Below the pieces are notes generated by a model. The model saw only the letters and a list, made by a program, of their open reading frames with translations. It ran no database searches and was not told the DNA's origin. Below, in pieces: positions 36,001-46,100 of a stretch of DNA of 64,000 nucleotides. The position numbers and the translations under genes are program-made. Origin of the DNA: Nymphaea colorata (lineage: Eukaryota > Streptophyta > Magnoliopsida > Nymphaeales > Nymphaeaceae); assembly GCF_008831285.2 (NCBI RefSeq), contig NC_045138.2:38555115-38619114 (forward strand), written 5' to 3'. Each line of letters begins with the position of its first letter. Positions within the stretch are counted from its first letter, which is position 1.

Positions 36001-39000
36001 CTCTTCTCTCTCTCTTGTTGAGGGTTTCTACAATCCTTGACCAGGTTGAGGGTTCCAGAAACCCATTTCAGCATAGGAACCCTCGACCAGGTCGAGTGCC
36101 CGCCTGCACAGCACAATGCTGTGATATGTAATCTATTCCTCCACTGAGAAACCATGGTTTCTTTTTGGTCTTGTGATGTTTAGGGAGAAGGTGAGCATTC
36201 CTGCGACGAAAGCTTTCATAACGCTGGAAGGGTTAGGTGCGGATGTGACGATGGTGCAATGGGGAGACATAGTTCAAACGCTAGGACCAAATGGGCACCC
36301 CCTTGGGACCTTCAACTCTGCAACTTTTGCTGTCAACTCCGCTTACTTCATGGCCAGAAACATGTATATTACGACTCACAAACACATACATTTTTAGCTT
36401 AGTTGATGATTTTTTTTTTATAACAAGAAGATGATGATTACTCGCTGACGAGCTTAAACGAGTCAAGCTCGAGCTCGCACTCGATTAACCATGTCGAGCT
36501 CGAGCTCGAGCTCGCCTCGTAAAGCTCGAGTCGAGCTCAACTCGAGCAATATGTGAGTTTGAGCTGGTTAAGCTCGGGCTCGACTCCCTCATTGAACATT
36601 CCTAAGTTTGAGGGAACCAAATTTTCAGCATGAACCACTAGGATCACTAAACTATTCTGCTAAACAAAAAGTGACATGGTCAACTTGTGTGAATTTTTTT
36701 AGTGATTTAATAAAACAACAAGAAACAAATTATATTAGAAAAGAAATGGAAGATTAACCAAGAAATGAATCACAAGAAGTCAAGAAAAGGATAGAAAAAG
36801 GGGGGAGGGTGGGGTACTCAACTCCCTCATTGAACATTCCTAAGTTTGAGAAAACCAAATTTTCAGTACGACCCACTAGGATCACTAAACCATTCTGCTG
36901 AACAAAAGGTGACATGATCAACTTGTGTGAATTTGTTAGTGATTTAATAAAACAACAATAAACAAATTATATTAGAAAAGAAATGGAAGGTTAACCAAGA
37001 AATGAATCACAAGAAGTCAAGAAAAGGAAGGAGTGGGGGGAGGACTGGGGAGGCTGGAGTGGGGTGGGGAATAGGGGGAGAGAGAGAGAAAAAAAGATGG
37101 GAACCTGGCTCAGAGGCACCTACACTTTTCATTCTTTTAGTGTTTTGAAACACAAATGAATGTGATCCTCTTACATTTTCGGAATTATTAAAAAGGGATC
37201 TTTTTTTTCTTGTGAAAGATCCAAAATAAAACTGAGTTAAACAAAAGTTTATGTATGTATGTGTGTGGGTGTCTGACACTTGGTACCATACAGCGCCTAT
37301 GTAACATACTACATGGCTGAGACCCAAGTTATGTCATGGAGTTTAGTGAAGTTCACATAAATTTTCAAATGGGCAGTTTAACAACTATGTTATGTTATGA
37401 CATAATTCTATAGAGAAAACCTTGTAGATAACCAAGCGAGAGAAATAGCTATAAACCTGCCCTGTAGACAGGCAAGCAATGCAGATGAGTCCACAATAGC
37501 TGAAAAGCAACCAGATAAGGAAACCCCACTTTTGGCCTTCTTCCGGTAGCTACAAGTATTTCAAATTAGAAATGAATATGAGTCAGAAAAAGAAAATCCA
37601 GAGAAAGGAAAAGAAAAAGAAGGCAAAAAAGGAAGAACTCAGACTTACACAACTTCTCGCCCTAGAGAACCACAAACTACCAATTAGAGTCCACACCCAC
37701 AGAAAAGGGTAAAGAAGTAAGGACAGAATTGACAATACAATGATCCTTCCACAGAACCGTGCATATCTTTGCTGCCAACCTAAATCCCTGAAAATGCATT
37801 AAGTAATGAAAATAAATGGCATATAAACAATCAACTACTTGCAGCTACTTGATCAAAATACTGGTGGAAAGTACAAAACCTCTTGCTAGAAATTATGAAA
37901 AAACTCCAACACAGAAACAATGCACATTTATCTGTGCACTTAATATGAACGCAAACTCAGCATCTACACACACACACACACATATGTGTGTGTGTCTGTT
38001 GCAGTCTCGTCACCTTTTTGCATACAGCAACCATATGGCAGACATTTAACAATCGCCTTTGGAGTAAAAAACAAGTGGAAATTCACTGTACATAATTTAG
38101 ATGGCATGCACATTAGAAAGTGGTCACCTATTAGTCCATACGCCTTGTCAAATCCCCTCAGTATGGAAGCTTGATAGAAACATAAATCAGCTTCCTATTT
38201 CCTATACAATTGGAATACAAACAGAGAGGCAGATTCTTCTCTTAGGAAAAACATAAAAAGGCCATTAATATCCAAACTAGAAGTTAAATATCTCATACAA
38301 CTCATCCAAGTAATTTCTGTGTTTCAGAATTGAGGCGATCAAACCTTGTTCATTTTTTGAAAAATCAGGGGCAATCGTAAAACCTGATATGACCTTAAGG
38401 ATATAACCTTCGGTTAACTTGCAATAAGATCTCAGGAAGAAGATACTTACAAACCCATTCCAGCAGCCAGGCCATTGTCGACGAACATCAATACCCGAAA
38501 AACAAAAACAGCAGTGTAGTCAACCTTGCAGAAGATTGTAAACATAATTCAGCTACACGTAAAGGGTATATTTTAAAGCACAAGAAGTGTAAATGAATAT
38601 CACAGAAGAAAATTTAAAGGTTACCACTATCCAAATGTGCAAGGGGTACATGCACAGATCATACCGCCTCCAGTTTATGGAAACAATGATCCTAGAATTG
38701 GTCAAAGAATATACACACATAAATGTTCAAAGGTGGCAACATAGGCAAAACTACTGTATTTATCACAGAAGACACACGCTATGCACATGATAATGCATGA
38801 AATCAATTAAGTTGTGGCTTGCAGGGCAGCAGATGAAATATGTGAAATATCTGAACTAAGTATTGGAATCCCTCAACCGAATCTTAGTCTGGACTAAACT
38901 GCCATATAATGTGATTCTGAGATCTCAACACCTTGTGTTTGGAGGGAACTCCAAGAGCAGAATCATGGTTGAAAAAACAGAGAATTGCAAAGTGAGAAAA

Positions 39001-39861
39001 ATATTTGGGTCGACACTAAGTCCACCCTTAAGCAATGTCGTCCAGCCATGCACTAACTCATCGCCTAGGATGCTGGTCAACTGAACCAATCACTGCCAAG
39101 AATGTATCCAAAGATTTAAAGAACACCAACTAAATCTCAGTGTGGATATGGTCAAGATATCATCATGTCATGCCGACTTGTAAGCCACTCCATTTTTTTC
39201 CACTCATGTCATAGGTGAAAGCTCCTCCGACCAAAGGTCACTCAATTCTTTTTCTTGCTTCATATTAACACAACCGATCAGCAGTACACCATGCAATATC
39301 GAGGAGACTTTGATCACCACCACTCATAATTAAAGAACACAAAACTGGTGCCAAATTCAACTTCAGAACTACTTTGTCCAATTTCCCAACCGAGCGCCTT
39401 CGTAACCCTCTAAACGATCTTAATATAAGAATGTCAAAGCTAACTCATACGGAGTGCACACAGACAGTATCTCAATACCCAATAACCGCAGCTAATGCCA
39501 CTACATGAAATACAACAAATTGAGATGACCAACTTCATAGATTCAGAAAGAACACAAACAGACAGACCATATGCGCTCTTTGCAAAAGCCACAAACCCAT
39601 AGAAAGCAATAACTCCTTAAGATCCTACTCAACACACCCTAAAAGCAAAAAGAAAAGGGAGACAAAATAACAGAGAGAGTGGGGAAGGATACGCGCTTGT
39701 CGCGAGCATCGACAAGAAGAATCCATCATACCTATCCAAAAAAAAAAAAAAAACAAGAGAAAAGTTAGTATAAAACAAAATAAAAATACCACAAAAAAGC
39801 GGAGGAAAGAAGTGGTTTAGAGGAGTTCATACCACTTGAAGTCAACCCCTCTGATTGCCAT
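33028..39861 (-). CDS. SIS3: E3 ubiquitin-protein ligase SIS3 (SUGAR INSENSITIVE 3)
   Basis: Membrane-anchored RING-H2 ubiquitin ligase; in Arabidopsis SIS3 is a positive regulator of sugar signalling in seedlings. Ten exons, 5' to 3' on the minus strand: 39861-39833, 39731-39693, 38691-38625, 38524-38451, 37787-37649, 37549-37457, 35499-35434, 34340-34221, 34058-33945 and 33453-33028, giving 388 aa in frame throughout. The N terminus is [20 protein letters not shown]. Hydrophobic segments follow ([59 protein letters not shown]). After [20 protein letters not shown] comes the RING (about residues 235-275): CPICLEEF, then [15 protein letters not shown] and [11 protein letters not shown]. All eight zinc ligands are present. 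The tail is Gly/Ser-rich. Introns carry transposon insertions. Confidence 0.96.
34900..35330. repeat. T-rich low-complexity block in a SIS3 intron
   Basis: Irregular repetition of CACGTTTTTT / TTTTTCAC-like words within long T runs, between SIS3 exons 34340-34221 and 35499-35434. Open frames here are runs of Phe/Leu/Lys and are artefacts. It is probably transposon-derived low-complexity DNA; no terminal repeats were resolved. Confidence 0.5.
35572..35579. repeat. Left copy of 8-bp target-site duplication
   Basis: AGTTTGAG immediately precedes the terminal repeat of the element that follows; the right copy is at 36605-36612. Confidence 0.85.
35580..36604. mobile_element. Non-autonomous hAT-type element with captured pectinesterase exon
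   Basis: The left terminus is TAGGGATGTTCAATGAG. The right terminus is CTCATTGAACATTCCTA, whose reverse complement, TAGGAATGTTCAATGAG, differs by one base. Exact AGTTTGAG copies flank both ends. TIRs opening TAGG and an 8-bp duplication define hAT. Subterminal regions are packed with GAGCTCGA/CTCGACTCG words on both sides (35600-35770 and 36450-36590). There is no transposase frame. The cargo includes a complete pectinesterase exon (36184-36363). It is inserted in the SIS3 intron between exons 37549-37457 and 35499-35434. Confidence 0.85.
36184..36363 (+). pseudogene. Captured pectinesterase exon fragment
   Basis: One 180-bp exon of a pectin methylesterase (carbohydrate esterase family 8). 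It reads [20 protein letters not shown], then [20 protein letters not shown] and [19 protein letters not shown]. This matches the early beta-helix part of plant pectinesterases, before the catalytic Gln and Asp residues. It keeps its own flanking splice signals: TGATGTTTAG before and CAT|GTATAT after. It has no start, no other exons and no active site, so it is not a functional enzyme. It lies on the strand opposite to SIS3, inside the hAT element. Confidence 0.82.
36583..37055. repeat. 238-bp tandem duplication spanning the hAT right end
   Basis: The block from 36583 (ACTCCCTCATTGAACATTCC, then TAAGTTTGAG) is repeated from 36821. Shared downstream words include CCACTAGGATCACTAAAC, TCAACTTGTGTGAATTT and AAGAAATGAATCACAAGAAG. 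Differences are few. The second copy includes the last 22 bp of the transposon, so the duplication happened after the insertion. Confidence 0.85.
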
Positions 39862-39871
39862 TCTAGCTACA

Positions 39872-39880
39872 AAACCCTAG
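39872..39880 (+). promoter_or_regulatory. telo-box-like AAACCCTAG upstream of SIS3
   Basis: AAACCCTAG lies about 10 bp upstream of the SIS3 start codon, on the strand opposite the gene. Telo-box-like words are common in the leaders of plant housekeeping genes. Function here is inferred from the motif only. Confidence 0.3.
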
Positions 39881-40380
39881 CTCCCTGAACAGACGACCAT
39901 AGATTCCCGACCTCCCCAAGGGATTCAACCCAAGAACGGACCGCTTCTTAGTACTTCCTCCAAGTTCGTACCCCCAATCACGGCGGAAGAGAAAATTCAG
40001 CCATCAGGATACCCCGAAAGGAAACAAAATGGAGATAACCAAGAACGCCACCGTGACGGCAACAGGGTGATGACTCGAAAATGGGAAATTCAGACCTCCC
40101 AACCGGAAGCAATCAGGACCCGAAAATGGGGAAGGAGAGCATCGGCGGTGCTAAAGGCCAAAGCCGGGAAGGCGAGAGAGAGAGGAAAGGCGGGGACTGG
40201 GAGACGAAGTTTTCCGTTGCTGAGTCCAGCGTGGCGCTGGTGTCCCTGCATCTATATAGATATCTAAATTAAATAAAGTTAAATGTAAACAATGCATACG
40301 TATTTATTGCTTCAATTTCAATAAAAAACTAATGCTAAGGATCCCCTTCACTGAATTTCTTGATTTTAATCAATTCTTTT

Positions 40381-40441
40381 TCACAGTGAACAAGAAAGAA
40401 TATGCTGCCAAGAAGGGTATTGCCAACAAGAAAGGGCGTTG
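40381..40441 (+). pseudogene. Orphan lysine-rich terminal exon fragment
   Basis: After a good polypyrimidine tract and acceptor (CTTTTTCACAG, ending at 40385), one frame reads VNKKEYAAKKGIANKKGR and stops at a TGA. The basic, Lys-rich end looks like the C terminus of a nucleolar or ribosomal protein, but I do not recognise it. No upstream exon is visible between the SIS3 leader and here. It is possibly the last exon of a decayed or displaced gene. Confidence 0.3.
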
Positions 40442-41263
40442 ATCAAGTGGAAGGATGTTTAAAACTGACTATCTTGGGGTTCATCTTTCTGGAACATATA
40501 AAAGAAACAGAAACTTTTTATTTGTAACATAAAGATATTTGAGATACTACTACACAGTTTGCTACCTATTAAAGGTCTTAAAAGGTAAACATTTAACTTT
40601 AAATATATCTTAATCGCATCTAAAGCTTTTGGACCTTTGACTCTACCGTACAAGGGGGGAAGTGGGAACCTTTTGTTTAGCAACACTCCCCACTTCTCTC
40701 TCTGAATTTCTTGCCTGGTGCAACGATCCTTTGAATCTTATGATTTCGTCTTTTTAGTGTTTGCGGGCGGAGATCTTTTTGTTTTGGCTTTTTATAGAAT
40801 GGCGACCGCCTTTATAATTGGTTCTGCAAAATAATGCTCGCCTCTTTGTTAACTCACTTGGAAAAGGGCCTTGGAATTCATAAGCGCGCAGCAGCCCCAA
40901 CATCAGTGGTTAAAACAATGTAAATTGTCAGACTTTCATCCACCCAAATGGTAATAACATGAGAAGAAATATTCTTTCCGACTGATGCGGATGTGGCTGG
41001 AAAAGAAAGGCGTGAACCTTTCTTCTGTAGTTTTTTGCAGCGATGCAAGAACTATTTTGGAGACAATGCCTTTGACATTTTCTTTTTAAATGAATCAGTT
41101 GATATTATCGGTAGGTAATTCATTTGGATTACTTTTACAGGAATGGTAAAACTCTAAGTGCCCATATGAATCATATCCTAAATGCGCCCTAAGCGAAAGG
41201 GTTATTCCATCACTTGGGTGAAAGCTGAAGCCTTCTCACCCCCACTCCACCTTGCCTTTAAGG

Positions 41264-41339
41264 TTCAGAGCTGTGTTGGTACTAAGTGGTGAGATCTTCG
41301 TGTGCTTCAGAGCTGTGTTGGTACTAAGTGGTGAGATCT
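41264..41339. repeat. 42-bp tandem repeat, two copies
   Basis: TTCAGAGCTGTGTTGGTACT followed by AAGTGGTGAGATCT occurs at 41264 and 41306. It overlaps the left border of the 587-bp duplication. Confidence 0.85.
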
Positions 41340-42464
41340 GAAGGGATCCACACCCTTACAGTATAGGAGCATAGCCGTCCTCTCATTCGGACTGTAGACA
41401 TGACTCCCATGCACCTCAAGTCTGAGTTATGCTCCTCAGAGTTAATGTGAGGAAGGTTTTAAAAACAGTTATAGATCTAAAATTTTCAAGAGTTTGTACG
41501 CTTTTGTGTCATACTGCTGCTTGTTCTGATTCACAGCCTTTTGGTATTGTGATTAAAGCAACTAGAAAGCAAGTTGGATTCCAAGAGATGGGATGCTTGT
41601 GTCAATTTGGGTTCAATTATTATAATTGGTATCAGAGCTTTTTGCACAGACGGACATGTGTGCCTTACAAGTGAAAATGTAAATTGTTCCGATTCTTTTC
41701 ATATCAAACCTTTACTAAATTCAAATAGTTGGATTGTGTACAGCTAGACTCCAACTTTGACTACTTTTTTCTAAAACCAAATTGGAATCCGACCAGCACA
41801 AGTACCAACCTTTACTTGTAGTTGGGTTGGATCATTATATTTTCCCCATCAAATATCAGATTCTATTTCGGATGCAAGAGATCTTCGTGTGCTTCAGAGC
41901 TGTGTTGGTACTAAGTGGTGAGATCTGAAGGGATCCACACCCTTACAGTATAGGAGCATAGCCGTCCTCTCATTCGGACTGTAGACATGACTCCCATGCA
42001 CCTCAAGTCTGAGTTATGCTCCTCAGAGTTAATGTGAGGAAGGTTTTAAAAACAGTTATAGATCTAAAATTTTCAAGAGTTTGTACGCTTTTGTGTCATA
42101 CTGCTGCTTGTTCTGATTCACAGCCTTTTGGTATTGTGATTAAAGCAACTAGAAAGCAAGTTGGATTCCAAGAGATGGGATGCTTGTGTCAATTTGGGTT
42201 CAATTATTATAATTGGTATCAGAGCTTTTTGCACAGACGGACATGTGTGCCTTACAAGTGAAAATGTAAATTGTTCCGATTCTTTTCATATCAAACCTTT
42301 ACTAAATTCAAATAGTTGGATTGTGTACAGCTAGACTCCAACTTTGACTACTTTTTTCTAAAACCAAATTGGAATCCGACCAGCACAAGTACCAACCTTT
42401 ACTTGTAGTTGGGTTGGATCATTATATTTTCCCCATCAAATATCAGATTCTATTTCGGATGCAA
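41291..42464. mobile_element. 587-bp tandem duplication of an LTR-retrotransposon LTR/PBS junction
   Basis: Unit 1 (41291-41877) and unit 2 (41878-42464) appear identical base for base. Each holds TGGTATCAGAGC (41627-41638 and 42214-42225), the primer-binding site complementary to plant initiator tRNA-Met that follows the 5' LTR of many Copia and related elements. Because the site sits at the same internal position in both units, these are not the two LTRs of one element. They are a tandem copy of an LTR end plus leader. No gag or pol frame is present. Confidence 0.8.
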
Positions 42465-43148
42465 TTATTCATCGCATATAGAACAGGAATCTAATTAGTA
42501 GTTGGATCCAAATTTCTTTAGCCCAAATCTGCCTAAATGGCTCTGAAATTGAATTTGATTGGACGCCAGATATATTTGATCCATGTACAAATTTTCGAAC
42601 ATGCTTATTGGAGCCCCAGTCACATAGAAGTCCAAACATATGCATCGATCGGCTATGTACAATGCACCCCAATATGAACTTTTCAGGCCGGCGCACGAAA
42701 ATCAACTTTTCAGAAAACGAGGAGTTGAACTTCACAGAGTGACTTTTGTGACTTTTGACGCAACAGGTTACGCCACCTGAGTAGAATGTTAAGACGGCTC
42801 AGAGAAGCTCATCCGAGTTCAATTTCTTCATAGAGAACTAATTCTACCAGCGCGTGAACACGAGTGAAAGCAAGCAAGATTTGGAGAAATACAAAAAACT
42901 GCTTTCTTCGTTCTATGTAAGGATCCTTGTAGGATGTCAGCATTCATCTTCGAAACTCAGGGTCTCATTTTTTTCATTTTCTAAATTACACATCATTCCT
43001 AATGCATCTACAAAACATAAAATTAAATGATCAGAAAGAAGGAGAACTGTGCAAACTCCAGTAGTCAAAATAAAACCAAAATTTTTTCGACCACAGACAC
43101 ACATGAATACCACTCTAAAAGAATTCTTGTAAGCAAACTCCCCCTTCT

Positions 43149-46100
43149 CTATTCTGCAAGCATCTGCTCATTGTCTGCATCACCTTCTTGTTCAATTTGA
43201 GGCTTCGACGGTGCTTGGCCGGCTCCTGGAGCTTGCTTTTTCTTGATGCCACTGACAATGTCATCAATCCTCAGAAGCATGCAAGCTGCCTCGATGGCAG
43301 TCTTAAACGTCTGTACTTTGACATTATAAGAATCCCATATCTAATCCAAGGAACGGAAACCAAGGACCATTGTCAATTCCAGAAATAATTTGAATATGAA
43401 AAAGCAAGCACAAGTTATAAAATCACGTCCATTACCTTACGCTCGTTCATGTCTGCTATTACACCTGTATTTCCGTCTATGCCAGTCCATGCATTCTCAC
43501 CATTAGCATGCTGCCGCAGAAGAGACAGAAAGCATTTAGGAAACAGAACATGGATGGATAGAACTGGGACTGATCCCACGAATGCAAACAACTAGCCAGT
43601 ACCAGGAGACAGAAAGCATTTAGGAAACAGAACATGGATGGATAGAACTGGGACTGATCTCACGAATGCAAACAACTAGCCAGTACCAGGAGACAGAAAG
43701 CATTTAGGAAACAGAACATGGATGGATAGAACTGGGACTGATCTCACGAATGCAAACAACTAGCCAGTACCACTATTTTTGAACCCAACACCTTCAAGAG
43801 CTTCCTTATCCAGGAAAAAAGAAACGGCTAATATATAACAGTAAGTGGAAAAAATAGTTTCCAAATAAAAATGCCACTCATGGAGTTAACATGATTTCCA
43901 AAATTTCAGAATTTCTCAGTTCTCAGTTCTCAGTTCTTTAACTAAAATTTTGTTATTATTAGTTCATTACTAATATCTACCTTATGAGAACACAGCTGCC
44001 CTTAAACACATGAGAAAACCACAGATAAATAAATCAAGTTAACCAACCATCCATCAGGCTTCATAAACCAAGTTTAATATTTAAAAAATGGATCCATGGC
44101 ATCTTACTTTTCCTTGCAACTCAGTCATTGTTCGAATCACATTTACTCCACAGTTCTGCGCAAGGGTACGTGGAATTGCCTCAAAAGCAACTGCAGCAGC
44201 TTCATACGGCCACTGTAATATAGTAACATGGACAGCCAAATGAGTGAACTCATCAAATTCTTCTATAGGCAAACCCAAGGACAAAAAATTTAAAAAAAAT
44301 CCTACTTTTTCAATCCCTTCTATCGATGAACTCTTCTGCTTTAGTGTAGCAGAAACAGTCAACTCAGATGCACCACCACCAGGAACAAGCTTTGGATTCT
44401 TGATAATGTTCCTTGCAACAGACATTGCATCCTGCAAAAGTTGTATTCATAGTTGAGACGATGAGAAAACATGTGAAAAATGTATTGATAAATTAACTTC
44501 TATTAAAATGATTGTGAGCCACAAAAGGTGTGGCGCTCAACTACAGCTGATGGGACTAAAATAACTATAAAAACAGTATTCTAGAGCTTCCTTTAGGTGG
44601 ACTTTAATTCACAAATAAAACTCGGGGATCTAAACCTGAGGACTGGATAAAAAAGGCAAATGAAAGATTAGCAAAGGACCAAAGAATTAGATTGTGAACG
44701 GACTAATAAGCATGCCTTGTGGTCACATAGGTCATGGTTGTCACGTGCAGCTTTGCAGAAGGGGCCTTACTTGATGCTCAAAAGCTTTCAATATTTGCTT
44801 TCTCTCAAAACTATGTCTAGAACTGGATAAAACCCAAATTACACAGGAGGGAGGTAATGGATACAAAAGAGAACATATGGGATATGTGGAGCAAATTTTA
44901 GAAGAGCTCGGGACATTCAATAAGCAATGATGTGGGCACAAACCACCTAAACCAATAACCCCATTCCTCTCCCCCTAACACCCCTCACCCCACCCCCCAC
45001 AAAAAAAAAAAAAGGAAAACAAACAAGAAGAAACGCAGAGAAAACTCAAAAACAGCAATCATTTACCTGCAAATTTCTCTCAACTTCATTCAGGAAGTCC
45101 TTGCTTGGCCCTCTTAAGAGAACTGTACATGCCTTCGGGTCTTTGCATTCCACAATGAAAGAAAAGAACTCATCGCCAATCTTCTTAACCTCAAATAGCC
45201 CAGCCCCTGTTCCAACATCAGATTCTTGTAGCTCATCTGGCCTGTTGACTATGACAGCGCCAGTAGCCTTTGCAATCCTGTTATTATCAGTCTTCCTTAA
45301 TCTTCTGATTGCACTTACTCCAGCCTTACTGAGAAAGTGGCAGGCAAGATCACTTAGTCCTTTTTCTGTGATCACCAGATCAGGTTTGAACTTCAATATC
45401 TGAGAGCATAGATCCTGAATGTATTCTTCTTCCATTCTCAACAAAGTTGCCCTGTCAGATAGCGTATCAGTCCATATACTAAATGGTCGACGGAATTGTC
45501 TTGCATAAACTGACAATGAGACGAAAAAGTGGTCCCTAACTATATGAATGGTATACCAGGTTGTCACATTCATCCATAAGAAAAAAAAAATCTTTCTCCT
45601 TTTCTCTGTTTGTTTGGACATGTAGAAGACCAGGCAGATAATAAAAAGAAACAGAACAAGTTTAATTCAACATGCTATATATATAAAGAAAATAAGCATA
45701 AAAATACATAACTCAATGGCAGTTAGAGCATCTTACCAATCTTCCTCGTTCGCTAATTCAGCATTTGTTTGGTTCTCTCCTTTCTTGTATTCTAGAGGAC
45801 AATCTAAAAGAATAATGCGAGGGTTTACTATTCTCCTCTTCATTTTCCCAGGAGCAACAACATCTTTGTTTATCATTACTCCTCTTAAAACTGTGGAATC
45901 TTCCAACTGACCACCAGGAACCTTCTCAACTTTAATATATTTTTTAATGTCAACTTCTCGTAGCCCTTGCCCAAGGTCCACACCAACAATAGTCGCAGCA
46001 TCAAGTGCCATATCCTGAACGTGAGAGAATGAAGAAAAGGGAGATCAGGTTCAATACAAAACATAAAGGATGCAACACTAAAACCATCAGATGGTGGAGA

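Larger units (their letters stand above)
40442..43148. other. Intergenic region with retrotransposon-derived tandem duplication
   Basis: No gene is supported. The two identical 81-aa frames (41429-41674 and 42016-42261) are products of the 587-bp duplication and resemble no family. The last part, 42900-43148, is the 3' flank of CCT3. Confidence 0.55.

Noticed and set aside
41429-42261. Two identical 81-codon frames suggesting a duplicated gene
   Set aside because: They arise from the 587-bp duplication and span the retrotransposon primer-binding site, so they are not genes.
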